A stretch of 64,000 nt of DNA from NCBI GenBank assembly GCA_963737745.1, contig CAVTTR010000008.1:1-64000 (forward strand), read 5' to 3'. This DNA is from Bog-473 sp963737745 (GTDB lineage: Bacteria; Actinomycetota; Acidimicrobiia; Acidimicrobiales; RAAP-2). The position numbers and the translations under genes were made by a program. Positions 26,791-35,142 of this stretch are shown in pieces; position 1 is the stretch's first letter; every line of letters starts with the position of its first letter. A model generated the notes under the pieces. That model saw nothing but the letters and a program-made list of their open reading frames with translations, did not search any database and was not told the origin of the DNA.

Positions 26791-28410
26791 GTGGCCTCCG
26801 TCGATACTGAGTTCGGGGTCTTCACCGACGAGGGTCCGTGGACAGTGGACCCCGAGAATCTGGCCTGGAAACCAGGTCTGGCCCGGATTCGAGCCGAGCT
26901 CCACGCGGCGTTACCCGAGTTGATTCGGCCGCGAAAGGTGCCGCCAGGCGCCCGAGTGGGAACGACGGTCCGCCATCTCGGGGGCGCACTCGGACTGTGG
27001 TATCTCAGCGAACGCCGTCGGGGCGGTTCGGAGAAGATTGCAGGCATCTCGCGACGACTTCGTATCGCGGCCGAGCGGCTCGGACCGACCTACATAAAGC
27101 TGGGTCAGATCGTGGCGTCAGGAGACGGCATCTTCCCGGCCGAACTCGTGAGGGAGTTCAAGTCATGTCGGGACAAGGTGCCACCAGAACCATGGCCCGT
27201 CGTCGAGCGAGTGTTGTCCGAGGAGCTTGGGCTGCCCCTGACCGAGGTGTTCGCCTCCATCGAGCATGCTCCACTCGCCGCGGCATCGATCGCCCAGGTC
27301 CATGCGGCGCGATTGGTTGACGGGACAGATGTGGTGGTCAAAGTGCAGCGGCCTTCCGTGGCACAGCGAGTACGCCAAGACCTCGCTGTGATGTCGTGGC
27401 TTGCGCCGCACCTGGTGGGTCGGATCCCCATTGCTGCCTTGGCCAACCCCCCGGCTTTGGTTGAACTCTTTGCCGAGACCATTGTGGAGGAACTCGACTT
27501 CCGGTTGGAAGCCGAGAACATGCTCGACATTGCATCGACGTTCGCAAAGCTGGGCCAGCGCGACTTCGTTGTTCCTCGACCCCACCCCACTCTTGTCACC
27601 CGGCGGATGCTTGTCATGGAACGCTTGAGTGGGTTCAACTTCTCTGACGTCGATGGCATGCGGGCGGCGGGGATCGATACCGACGCGGTCGTTCGGAGCG
27701 GCATGATCGGGTTTCTCGAGGGCGCCATGATGTACGGCGTCTTCCACGGCGACCTGCACGCCGGGAATCTGTTCATCCTGCCGTCAGGCAAAATCGCCCT
27801 GCTCGACTTCGGGATCACGGCACGACTCACTGAGCCCAAGCGTCTGGCGCTTCTCTCCTTCATCGTCGGCGCATCGAATGGCCACATACCCTCGCAAGTG
27901 ACCGCCCTACGCGACCTTGGCGCCCTCCCGCCGGAGGCGGACATCGACACCGTTATCGCCCAGCTCGGCCTGGACCGACCCGCCATCGATCCAACAACCC
28001 TCACCGCCGACGAGTTAGTCGGAGAGCTCCAGCGGTCGATCAAGGCATTACTGGCCCTCGGTGCGCGCATGCCCAAAGAGCTCATGTTGTTCGTGAAGAA
28101 TCTGGTCTTCTTGGACGGTGCCATCGCAACTCTGGCTCCCGACCTCGACCTCTTCGGCGAGATCGAGACCATCTCGTTGATGTTCGCCGAGAAACACGGC
28201 GAGCAGATCATGCACCAACTCGGTCTCCAACGTCAGGACGAATGGAAGCCCGACCTCAGCAGCGTGAAAGCCGGCTTCGGATTGGATGAATCGACAGAGC
28301 GACTCACGTACCGCGAGATCCAGGCCCGACGCGCTGCCGTACGCGAGAAGTTCGATGGACGGCGCGAGGGCCATCGGCGCCGCACCCTCCGGCGGCGCAC
28401 CGCCAACTGA
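26791..28410 (+). CDS. ABC1/UbiB (AarF) family atypical kinase
   Basis: A 539-residue protein of the ABC1 atypical kinase family, linked to isoprenoid-lipid and quinone metabolism. Motifs: 'AERLGPTYIKLGQIVASGDGIFP' (KxGQ), 'APLAAASIAQVHAARLVDGTDVVVKVQRP' (Ala-rich loop and Lys), 'FHGDLHAGNLFILPSGKIALLDFG' (catalytic loop and DFG). The C-terminus is very basic (RREGHRRRTLRRR), and the expected two hydrophobic C-terminal helices are weak here. The start is GTG at 26791. Convergent with a membrane gene, 24 bases between stops. Confidence 0.9.
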   Translation: MASVDTEFGVFTDEGPWTVDPENLAWKPGLARIRAELHAALPELIRPRKVPPGARVGTTVRHLGGALGLWYLSERRRGGSEKIAGISRRLRIAAERLGPTYIKLGQIVASGDGIFPAELVREFKSCRDKVPPEPWPVVERVLSEELGLPLTEVFASIEHAPLAAASIAQVHAARLVDGTDVVVKVQRPSVAQRVRQDLAVMSWLAPHLVGRIPIAALANPPALVELFAETIVEELDFRLEAENMLDIASTFAKLGQRDFVVPRPHPTLVTRRMLVMERLSGFNFSDVDGMRAAGIDTDAVVRSGMIGFLEGAMMYGVFHGDLHAGNLFILPSGKIALLDFGITARLTEPKRLALLSFIVGASNGHIPSQVTALRDLGALPPEADIDTVIAQLGLDRPAIDPTTLTADELVGELQRSIKALLALGARMPKELMLFVKNLVFLDGAIATLAPDLDLFGEIETISLMFAEKHGEQIMHQLGLQRQDEWKPDLSSVKAGFGLDESTERLTYREIQARRAAVREKFDGRREGHRRRTLRRRTAN

Positions 28411-28434
28411 GGGGAGCCGCCGTTCCCTCCCACA

Positions 28435-28926
28435 TCACCGTGAGACGAACGGGGACATCGGCGGTGGCAGCGGAGAAAAGACGGCGGAGGGAGAAGTCGA
28501 AACAGGACGTTTGCGGATTCTCAACAGCATGACCGTCCCGCCAAGTACCAGCCCGAGGGAGACCGCCAAAATGACAAGGCTGCCCAGCGCTCTGCTGTCC
28601 GTGGAGGCCTGACACTCCGCAACGAACGCCATCCACTTTGCTCGATTGGTGGCTTCGGATGCCGGTGGCTCTGATCCGGCACCGATGGAACCGGGATCGA
28701 CGAGGGCCACGATCGCCGTCTCGGAATACTTTCCGGGACCGCAGGTGCCCCCTATCGCTGGCTTCGGTAGGTCGATCAGTAATCCCGAGATGGCAAAAGC
28801 CGCCCCAAAGACGCCCAGGAGCACCAAAGAAAGCCTGAACCACATCGCGCGCGAAGCCTGCTCCACCTGCTCTCTCCTTTCGACCGAGCGCGATAATAGG
28901 ACTCGAACCAGGCGCTGATCAGTCAC
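28435..28926 (-). CDS. Hypothetical two-helix membrane protein
   Basis: 163 residues. A basic/acidic N-terminus (VTDQRLVRVLLSRSVERREQ) leads into a first transmembrane helix (LSLVLLGVFGAAFAISGL), an external loop of about 60 residues with three cysteines (TCGPGKYSE, VAECQ), a second helix (LGSLVILAVSLGLVLGGTV), and a Pro/Ser-rich tail. GTG at 28926 is chosen over the open frame to 29037, which reads as non-coding. No family known. Confidence 0.6.
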   Translation of the reverse strand: MTDQRLVRVLLSRSVERREQVEQASRAMWFRLSLVLLGVFGAAFAISGLLIDLPKPAIGGTCGPGKYSETAIVALVDPGSIGAGSEPPASEATNRAKWMAFVAECQASTDSRALGSLVILAVSLGLVLGGTVMLLRIRKRPVSTSPSAVFSPLPPPMSPFVSR

Positions 28927-28989
28927 GTCACCGGCCTTTGAGGAAACCTCTCTTGGGCCTTCGGCTATGCCTCGTGAGAAACTGCAACG

Positions 28990-29427
28990 GTGCATATCAT
29001 TCGGCAGCTGGGGAAAGACGACTGGGACGAGTGGCAACCCCTTTGGGCCGCCTATCTCGAGTTCTACCGAGCGCCGCTGTCCGAGGGAACCACCCGGAGC
29101 ACATTTGATCGCCTCACGAGGGGGGCCGAAGACATGTTCGGCCTACTGGCCGTTGACGCCGACGGGCACGGGTCTGGGATGGCCCATTGCGTCGTGCATC
29201 CCACCACCTGGTCCTGGCGACCCACGTGCTATCTCGAGGACCTCTTCGTGTCGCCGGCAGCCCGCGGGTCTGACCTCGGTCGACAATTGCTCGAAGAGAC
29301 CAAACGAATGTCTGCGGCACGCGGTGCCGCACGCCTCTACTGGCACACGCAGGAGTACAACGGAAGGGCACGTTCGCTCTATGACCAGGTGGGGCGGCCC
29401 ACGTCGTTCATCGTCTACGAGATGTAG
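28990..29427 (+). CDS. GNAT family N-acetyltransferase
   Basis: A 145-residue acyltransferase: 'HIIRQLGKDDWDEWQPLWAAYLEFY', 'TCYLEDLFVSPAARGSDLGRQLLEE' (acetyl-CoA pyrophosphate loop, here R-G-S-D-L-G-R instead of R-G-x-G-x-G), and 'RLYWHTQEYNGRARSLYDQVG'. This resembles the fungal/bacterial 'LYDQVG' GNAT subfamily that acts on small amines. The start is GTG at 28990. Divergent from the membrane gene at 28435. Confidence 0.88.
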   Translation: MHIIRQLGKDDWDEWQPLWAAYLEFYRAPLSEGTTRSTFDRLTRGAEDMFGLLAVDADGHGSGMAHCVVHPTTWSWRPTCYLEDLFVSPAARGSDLGRQLLEETKRMSAARGAARLYWHTQEYNGRARSLYDQVGRPTSFIVYEM

Positions 29428-29469
29428 CGGCTGCACGCAGGAGGTCTCCCACCCGATAAGTGGACCAAC

Positions 29470-30662
29470 GTGCCGGAGTCCGCGTGGAAGGATGCGGTCG
29501 TGCCAAATCTGCGCACCATGGTGACCGAGCTCGGCACGGGACTCGGCATGCTGGGCGATGAAGATCTCGATGACGTCTTAACCAGCCGGTCTCCGGTGAT
29601 GCACAGCCTTTCACCCGACAACTGGGATCTCCTTCGTACAATCCGCGCTGGCGGCGCATACGACGCCGAGTTTCACTCAGCCTGGCTGAATGGCCGCACG
29701 TTCCTCGCTGCTCGCGATGGTCTGCGCGGCCGCCGACCAGAACTCGTGGAGTGGAAGGGGGCCGTCAGGGGCAGCGGTGACGAAGTGGCCCCCGTCGACC
29801 TGCGAATTGATCATGTCTACTTAGTCAGCTGCAAGTACATGTCGGACATCTTGTTCAACGCCTCACCTTCCCATATCTTCGACTCATTGTTGGCTGGCGG
29901 GCTCGCTGGGCGTCGACGAGGTGCTGGAGGTGACTGGTACGCCGAAGTCGCGCCCGCCCACTATCAGGAACTCTTTGACGTCGTCCGCCTCACCCTTCAG
30001 GGTGAGGAGCTCGAGCCTGCGCCCGGGCAAGGCGGAGCCCTTCGAGACGGAAACGGGCCCCGCGTCCTGCCGGGACTCGAATTCCCCGTGCACCTCCGAG
30101 CAAATCCCAATGGCGTGGTGGCGCGGCATTCGTCAACTGTCCTCCGAAGATCTCCCGTCCCGCGCCATCGACCTGACGTCGGCGCAGCGGGCTGCCCTGG
30201 GGGAGAAGCTCAAGTCTGGCTGGCCTGGTGCGTCCAAGGAGGCCTACCGGGCGCTCTCCGATGAGGTGGCTCGAGCTTCCGCTGCACGTTGGCATACGGC
30301 CCTGTCGGCGGGCACGCACTCCGGCGAGGCCATGCTCTGGCGTCTCTTGCGGATGGGAAGTGCGCCTTATTTCGTACTTGGGTCCAGCGCGGGCGCGTTC
30401 ACTGCGCCTTCGCATCGCCACGCCATGGGATTGGAAACAGCTCTACCGATTGGTACGGCTCGAAATCTTTCCTCAACCAGGCGGACAGCCCCGCGTGGGC
30501 TGGGTGGCCACGGTTCGCGAGCGTGCCTCAGGCCTCGTTCATGAGGTGTCGGGTCACGTCGAAGTGCGATGGAGTCACGGGCGGTTCGGCGGACCGCCCG
30601 AGGCCAAGGGATACCTCGATACGAGCCACCACCTCGTCCCGGGCTACTTCCCCCTCCAATGA
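29470..30662 (+). CDS. Large hypothetical protein, possibly PD-(D/E)xK-like, two frameshifts
   Basis: Three consecutive frames each look coding and join into one protein of about 397 residues. The first holds 'LVEWKGAVRGSGDEVAPVDLRIDHVYLVSCKYMSDILFNASP'. The D-(x)n-SCKY arrangement with an upstream E is reminiscent of the restriction-endonuclease-like core. The second has 'ALGEKLKSGWPGASKEAYRALSDEVARAS'. The third has 'IATPWDWKQLYRLVRLEIFPQ...WVATVRERASGLVHEVSGHVEVRWSHGRFGG'. Breaks fall near 30110 and 30390, both needing one base removed. Start GTG at 29470 (or 29500). The stop overlaps the next ATG (ATGA), so the two are coupled. The nuclease idea is inference. Confidence 0.6.
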
Positions 30663-31273
30663 GCGTTTTCGATCTGTCGCTGTTCGCGGCTCCCCTGCGC
30701 GTTCCGGAGTTGGACGAGGGGCCGATCCGTTTACGCCCATTCCTGCCGTCCGATCTTTCCCTGATCCGGCAGGCGGCCACCGATCCCTACATTCCCGCTG
30801 TCACCTCGGTCCCCCTGAACTACAGCGATGAGGAGGGGCGCTCATTCATCGCACGACAACATCATTTAGCCATCCATGGCCATGGATACTCCTTTGCCAT
30901 TTCCGCGTCGGCCGACCCCCGCCTGGCGATCGGGGGGTTGGGATTGTGGCTGAACGAGATCGAGAGCGGTCGCGCTTCAATCGGTTACTGGGTCGTCCCT
31001 TCCGCTCGCGGTAAAGGTCTTGCGGGATGGGCCTTGCGGGGAGCGGTCGCATTCGCCTTCGACGTTCTCTCCATTCCACGTCTGCATCTGTTTATAGAGC
31101 CCTGGAACTTCGCATCGCAACGCACGGCCGAATTCGCCGGGTTCACGCGAGAGGCGCTCCTCCTCGGATGGGAGAGGATCAACGATGTGCAACGCGACGT
31201 CTACTGCTATGCGCTGTTAGGCGAAGGGTGGATCAGCGAGACGACTTCGGAGGTGACCGGTGCCTACGACTGA
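30659..31273 (+). CDS. GNAT family N-acetyltransferase (RimJ/RimL type)
   Basis: 204 residues. 'LDEGPIRLRPFLPSDLSLIRQAATDPYIPAVTSVP', 'GYWVVPSARGKGLAGWALRGAVAFAFDVLSIPRLHLFIEPWNFASQRTAEFAGF' carry the acetyl-CoA loop R-G-K-G-L-A and the 'N..S...AE..GF' motif of ribosomal-protein-type acetyltransferases. The ATG at 30659 overlaps the preceding stop by four bases (ATGA), so the upstream in-frame extension is rejected. Functional link with the nuclease-like upstream gene is unknown. Confidence 0.87.
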   Translation: MSVFDLSLFAAPLRVPELDEGPIRLRPFLPSDLSLIRQAATDPYIPAVTSVPLNYSDEEGRSFIARQHHLAIHGHGYSFAISASADPRLAIGGLGLWLNEIESGRASIGYWVVPSARGKGLAGWALRGAVAFAFDVLSIPRLHLFIEPWNFASQRTAEFAGFTREALLLGWERINDVQRDVYCYALLGEGWISETTSEVTGAYD

Positions 31274-31339
31274 AAGAAGCTCATCGGCCGTCTCACCGCA
31301 CCAAAGGGTTCGCCGACGAAGAATATCGCAACACTTGCG

Positions 31340-31657
31340 ATGGTCAGCATCAGCGCGGCGCTCTTTTGGGTGATAGTGGGTATGGGTGGTACGGCAGCCA
31401 GCACTGGCACTTTCCACGTCCTCGAAGTTCAGCACACGCAGGTAGGTGCAACATCCACCACGACATCTGGAGAGCAGCGGACCTCGGTGCACGGGCACAG
31501 AGAGGGACCACTCGCGGTTGCCTTCTCGATTATTGGCGTTGTCGTGGTGGTGGTCTTCATCGTTGGGCTGAGCTCGTTGTCGGTCCGTCGACGAACACGC
31601 GATCGACCGAACTCGGGACGAGAAACGCCTCATCACCGACGGGGACTATTCGGATGA
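31340..31657 (+). CDS. Small hypothetical membrane protein
   Basis: 105 residues. It starts with a signal-like segment (MVSISAALFWVIVGMGGTAA), continues with an exposed Thr/His-rich loop, and has one strong transmembrane helix (AVAFSIIGVVVVVVFIVGLS) and a basic C-terminal tail (RRRTRDRP). The topology fits a small type-I or hairpin membrane protein. No family recognised. It precedes the NTF2-like gene by 10 bases. Confidence 0.45.
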   Translation: MVSISAALFWVIVGMGGTAASTGTFHVLEVQHTQVGATSTTTSGEQRTSVHGHREGPLAVAFSIIGVVVVVVFIVGLSSLSVRRRTRDRPNSGRETPHHRRGLFG

Positions 31658-31667
31658 TGGGCATCCA

Positions 31668-32084
31668 ATGCCATGCCTCTGCGAAAATGCCTTGGTGCCC
31701 CGACATCGCCATTTCGCAACGCTCGCGGAACGAATCGACCAACTCATGCTGGACGTCTTCGCTCCAGACGAGCAAGAACGAATACCGAGGTTGACCGAGC
31801 ACCTTGCCCCAGACTTCGTCCTCGTGACTCCAAGTGCGGTAGCTGAGGGGGCGCAAGGGCTCAGTGATGCCTACACCACCTACCGCCATGACCAGTGGCG
31901 TCACACCGCCCTACGCCGCACCAGTGCCGTCGACATGCATCATGCGCACTTTCGCTACGCCTGGGAGCGTCTCGAACTGGGGAAACCCGTAAGCTCGGGT
32001 TGGTCATTTGGTTGGGTAGATGCAGCAGGAAAGATCGCCCGTATCGTCTCGTTCAACGATCCCGTGCCGGCTCGGATTCCCTAA
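31668..32084 (+). CDS. NTF2-like (SnoaL-type) protein
   Basis: 138 residues with the NTF2-fold layout: 'TLAERIDQLMLDVFAPDEQERIPRLTEHLAPDFVLVTPSAVAEGAQGLSDAYTTYR', 'ALRRTSAVDMHHAHFRYAWERLE', and the C-terminal strand 'GWSFGWVDAAGKIARIVSFNDP'. A GTG at 31695 could replace the ATG at 31668; the first nine residues are not conserved-looking. Probably binds a small hydrophobic ligand. Convergent with the globin gene. Confidence 0.72.
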   Translation: MPCLCENALVPRHRHFATLAERIDQLMLDVFAPDEQERIPRLTEHLAPDFVLVTPSAVAEGAQGLSDAYTTYRHDQWRHTALRRTSAVDMHHAHFRYAWERLELGKPVSSGWSFGWVDAAGKIARIVSFNDPVPARIP

Positions 32085-32106
32085 ATCTGTCCGAGGCCTA
32101 TTGCGG

Positions 32107-32484
32107 TTACGGCGCGTTGACCAAGGAGTGAGCCGCCATATCGAAATAGGCGCGGAGCTCCTCGGCATCGTCCTCCGAGAGTCCGTGGTCGAGCATCTGG
32201 TCGACGGCTGTGCGCATATGGCGCAACCAGGCATCTCGTTCAGCGGGACCGATGACGAATGGAGCATGTCGCATGCGCAGCCTCGGATGGCCCCGTTGAT
32301 CGTTGTAGGTCGGCGGACCCCCCCAGTACTGCATAAGGAACAAAGCAAGATGACGCTTCGCCTCCGTCAGGTCGTCCGGATACAACGGTCGCAGCAAGAG
32401 GTCGCCGGCAACACCCAGGTAGAAGCGGTCAACGAGATCAATGAAGAATTGTTCACCGTTCACCCGATCGAAGAGCACGTCCAC
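32107..32484 (-). CDS. glbO: Group II truncated hemoglobin
   Basis: A 125-residue 2/2 globin: 'FDRVNGEQFFIDLVDRFYLGVAGD' with Tyr B10, 'LRPLYPDDLTEAKRHLALFLMQYWGGPPTYND', 'RGHPRLRMRHAPFVIGPAERDAWLRHM' containing the proximal His F8 and Trp G8. This is the trHbO group, which binds O2 and helps with peroxide, NO or respiration. The length is normal for the group. It lies next to tRNA-Gly on the opposite strand. Confidence 0.93.
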   Translation of the reverse strand: MDVLFDRVNGEQFFIDLVDRFYLGVAGDLLLRPLYPDDLTEAKRHLALFLMQYWGGPPTYNDQRGHPRLRMRHAPFVIGPAERDAWLRHMRTAVDQMLDHGLSEDDAEELRAYFDMAAHSLVNAP

Positions 32485-32522
32485 AGGGACGACGGTAGAC
32501 GCTCTAGACTGCCCATCGTTTC

Positions 32523-32593
<71 letters not shown>

Positions 32594-32890
32594 CTCCGGA
32601 ATACCCCAGTTCACGGGCCTGGCACGGTATCCGCCCGACATCTCCGATGGCCCGGGCAGGGTCGTCGTGCAACAGCGTGCAACACGGGCCCTCGTGTCCT
32701 CAGCTACCAGGCAGAGGACGGTGCGCAAAATCGTCACGGTGGGAGCTTGAACCGCGCGGCCAACTAGACACCGCTGTGAGCCGGGCTGTGACGGGTCGCA
32801 TCCTCCACATACCACTAGACGAGCCTCCGGACCGTGAACAAAATTGGGATACCCCCAGATCACACATTTCGGGCAGCGCCACAAGCTCTG
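32594..32890. other. Intergenic region right of tRNA-Gly
   Basis: Just under 300 bases between the tRNA and the end of the arsenic operon. Only weak short frames, no repeats or second tRNA seen. A likely edge of the arsenic island, since tRNA-Gly genes often mark integration points, but no attachment-site duplication was found within the window. Confidence 0.4.
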
Positions 32891-33394
32891 TTAGTGCGAG
32901 TCACTCCGACGTTCAAGAAGCATGACATCGCGCCATTGACCGGCGAGTTGACCCAGGCGTTCTCTTCGGCCGACTACCCGAAAGCCACAAGCTTGGTGCA
33001 GTGCCATGCTCGCTGTGTTCTCGGGGAAGATGCCGGTCTGGACGGTCCAGTTCCCAGCCGCTTCCGCGGCTGACACCAGGACTTTGAGTAATCGTTTGCC
33101 GACACCCCGGCCCTGGTAGTCCGGGTCCACATAGACACCGCTCTCCACCACTCCTGAATAGCAACATCGGTCCGAGACTGGACTGGCCGCGCCCCAGCCG
33201 ACGACCTTGGCATCATCGACTGCGACGACACGTAGATCGGGGAGATGGCTGAGGTCCCAGGCCTCCCACTCGGGAGGTTCCGTCTCGAAGGTGGCATTCC
33301 CGGTGGCGATTCCCGCGGCGTAGATGTCTCGCACTTTTGGCCAGTCGGCGGGGACCATCGAACGAATGACCAGCTTGAAGTCATGAGTCACCAT
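32891..33394 (-). CDS. arsN: ArsN-like GNAT acetyltransferase
   Basis: 167 residues: 'VIRSMVPADWPKVRDIYAAGIATGNATFETEPPEWEAWD', 'VVESGVYVDPDYQGRGVGKRLLKVLVSAAEAAG' (Q-G-R-G-V-G-K acetyl-CoA loop), 'WTVQTGIFPENTASMALHQACGFRVVGRRERLGQ'. This is the phosphinothricin/ArsN acyltransferase pattern. ArsN1 proteins in ars operons acetylate arsinothricin. It starts 4 bases after the arsC stop and closes the operon. The ars context favours ArsN over general PAT; substrate unproven. Confidence 0.8.
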   Translation of the reverse strand: MVTHDFKLVIRSMVPADWPKVRDIYAAGIATGNATFETEPPEWEAWDLSHLPDLRVVAVDDAKVVGWGAASPVSDRCCYSGVVESGVYVDPDYQGRGVGKRLLKVLVSAAEAAGNWTVQTGIFPENTASMALHQACGFRVVGRRERLGQLAGQWRDVMLLERRSDSH

Positions 33395-33398
33395 CGCC

Positions 33399-33812
33399 TC
33401 ATTGTGCTTCCTCGCCCAAGAGTTCTCGCATCAGGACTTTCGTCCGGCGGTCGATCTCTTCGACAATGGGCCGCACGACCTCGACCGGCTGCCCGGCTGG
33501 ATCATCAAGCTCCCAGTCCACGTAGCGCTTGCCCGGGTACACGGGGCAGGTGTCGCCGCATCCCATGGTGACGATCACGTCGGCGTGGCGGGCCACCTCG
33601 TCGCTCAGCGGCTTTGGGAACTCCTTGGCGGGATCGAGGCCCCGCTCAACCAGCAGCGCCACGACGGAAGGGTTGAGTTCGGTCGCTGGCTCAGAGCCCG
33701 CTGATCGCACGTCGATGCGACCGTGGGCGTAGTGGTCGAGCAGCACTCGGGCAGCCAGGCTTCGTCCGGCATTGTGCGTACACAGGAAGAGGACGTTGGG
33801 AACATTGTTCAC
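33399..33812 (-). CDS. arsC: Arsenate reductase, low-molecular-weight phosphatase type
   Basis: 137 residues. 'VLFLCTHNAGRSLAARVLL' holds the P-loop Cys11-x5-Arg17. 'MGCGDTCPV' contains Cys85 and Cys89, the relay pair of thioredoxin-coupled ArsC, and 'WELDDPAGQ' supplies the catalytic Asp. Reduces arsenate to arsenite. GTG at 33812 has AAGGAG six bases upstream and overlaps the aquaglyceroporin stop by four bases (GTGA). In this operon the arsenite would leave through the aquaporin. Confidence 0.93.
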   Translation of the reverse strand: MNNVPNVLFLCTHNAGRSLAARVLLDHYAHGRIDVRSAGSEPATELNPSVVALLVERGLDPAKEFPKPLSDEVARHADVIVTMGCGDTCPVYPGKRYVDWELDDPAGQPVEVVRPIVEEIDRRTKVLMRELLGEEAQ

Positions 33813-34564
33813 GACAACTCCTTGGTGTCTGGTAATTCCGAGGGCGAACCCATGTGGTGAGGCTGGATTGCATCGGCAGCTTGCACCCCGGTCAGGCCCG
33901 GATAAAGACCCTTGATGAGGCCATAGGCCAAGGCGCCACCCACGATTTGGGCCGAGATGAAACTCGGAACCGACGATGGGGCAATGCCGGCGAATGAGTT
34001 GGAGAACATGCGGCCCAGGGTGATCGCCGGGTTGGCGAACGCTGTACTCGAAGTGAAGAAGTACGCCCCCCCGATGTAGGCCCCGACGGCTGCCGGTGCA
34101 AGATTCGACCGGCTTGTTCGCGCCAGGGCGAAAATCACGAGTACCAAGCCAATGGTCGCCACCACCTCGGAGAGCCAGTGCGGTCCCGATGCTCGGTGTT
34201 TCGTCGAGATGGAAATGGCCGCTTCGGAGAACATCAGGTTGGCCACGATCGCCCCGCTGACGCACCCGAGGACTTGGAAGGGCAGGTAGGCTGCGGCATC
34301 CCTCCACTTGAGCCCACCAAAGCCGGCATCGACCAAGGAGACGATCGGGTTGAAGTGACCTCCCGAAATCGGGCCGAACATCAAGATGATGGCGAAGAGC
34401 CCGGTGGCAGTCGCCGTTGCGTTCTCGAAAAGCTCGAGGCCTGAGTTACCCGGCGAGAGGCTCTGCGCCGCCATGCCCGAACCGATGACAACGGCGGCCA
34501 AGAAGGCGCTCCCCAAGAACTCGGCCAGCAGCCGCCGCCACAGCACTGCGTCCCTCACATCCAA
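33809..34564 (-). CDS. aqpS: MIP-family aquaglyceroporin (arsenite channel, AqpS-like)
   Basis: 251 residues with six transmembrane helices and two half-membrane loops: first motif 'GGHFNPIVSLVDAG' (NPI instead of NPA), second 'AFANPAITLGRMFSNSF' (NPA followed by Arg). In ars operons AqpS-type channels let arsenite leak out down its gradient after arsenate reduction. It sits between arsI and arsC, with overlapping stop/start to arsC. There is no ArsB or Acr3 pump in the operon, which supports the channel's role as exit route. Confidence 0.88.
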   Translation of the reverse strand: MDVRDAVLWRRLLAEFLGSAFLAAVVIGSGMAAQSLSPGNSGLELFENATATATGLFAIILMFGPISGGHFNPIVSLVDAGFGGLKWRDAAAYLPFQVLGCVSGAIVANLMFSEAAISISTKHRASGPHWLSEVVATIGLVLVIFALARTSRSNLAPAAVGAYIGGAYFFTSSTAFANPAITLGRMFSNSFAGIAPSSVPSFISAQIVGGALAYGLIKGLYPGLTGVQAADAIQPHHMGSPSELPDTKELS

Positions 34565-34579
34565 CCTCGTGACCTCAGC

Positions 34580-35065
34580 TCAGCAACAGGGTGAGGTGAC
34601 CTTGGGAGCACTCACCATGATAGGTGTAACGCCAGTGCTCTCGGGAATGCAGCAGGACCCGTCGCCGGCAAGGCCGGTCTCGGCCGGAGCGTCGGCCAGG
34701 ACGGTGTAGAACTCCCAGGGCGCACCGTCGGGATCGCTCACCCACACCTTGTCCTGGACGGCGTAGCAACACGTCGTCTGCTCCTCCACCTCGGTCGCCA
34801 TTTGCTGCTCGAGCAAGCGATCGGTGGCGGCCTTAACCTCGTAGGTGGTCTCAACCTCAACACCGAGATGGTTGAGGGCACCAATGGTCCCGTGCCCCCG
34901 CGCGGTGTCGTCTTCGATCAAGACGAGCTTGAGCGGCGGGTCAACAATGGCGAAGTTGGCATAGCCCGGTTGGCGTTTGGCCGGCTCGGCGCCGAAGAGC
35001 TTGGAGTAGAACTCGACGGCGTCGTCGATGTCGCTGACGTTGAGTGCGAGTTGGACACGGGACAT
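34580..35065 (-). CDS. arsI: ArsI/CadI VOC-fold protein
   Basis: 161 residues starting MSRVQLALNVSDIDDAVEFY...FGAEPAKRQPGYANFAIVDPPLKLVLIE, the CadI/ArsI signature. 'LNHLGVEV' has the metal-site His, 'TTCCYAVQDKVWVSDPDG..WEFYT' has the vicinal Cys pair for trivalent organoarsenicals and the Glu ligand. The tail carries two more Cys pairs (SCCIP, SPCC). ArsI cleaves C-As bonds; CadI relatives are metal-induced with unknown activity. GGAGG precedes the ATG at 35065. First gene of the ars operon, divergent from arsR. Confidence 0.87.
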   Translation of the reverse strand: MSRVQLALNVSDIDDAVEFYSKLFGAEPAKRQPGYANFAIVDPPLKLVLIEDDTARGHGTIGALNHLGVEVETTYEVKAATDRLLEQQMATEVEEQTTCCYAVQDKVWVSDPDGAPWEFYTVLADAPAETGLAGDGSCCIPESTGVTPIMVSAPKVTSPCC

Positions 35066-35080
35066 GAGAGGGCCTCCATT

Positions 35081-35132
35081 CATCGACAAACCTCGATGCA
35101 TAGAGTATGATCAATACATCGACACTTGTCAA
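35081..35132. promoter_or_regulatory. Divergent arsR / arsI promoter and operator region
   Basis: Rightward promoter: TCGACA (35083-35088), 17 bases, TATGAT (35106-35111). Leftward promoter: TTGACA on the minus strand (35132-35127), 17 bases, CATACT (35109-35104). The two -10 elements overlap. A perfect dyad CATCGA-N6-TCGATG spans 35081-35098, and CATCGACA recurs at 35117, so these are good ArsR operator candidates covering both promoters. Confidence 0.6.
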
Positions 35133-35142
35133 TGGGAAGGTG

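Noticed and set aside
27105..28211. 368-residue open frame opposite the ABC1 kinase gene
   Set aside because: Arg/Ser-rich composition, no family pattern, and the opposite strand has a full set of kinase motifs.
30367..30780. Open frames antisense to the nuclease-like and GNAT genes
   Set aside because: Composition typical of shadows, and they would overlap two coupled sense genes.
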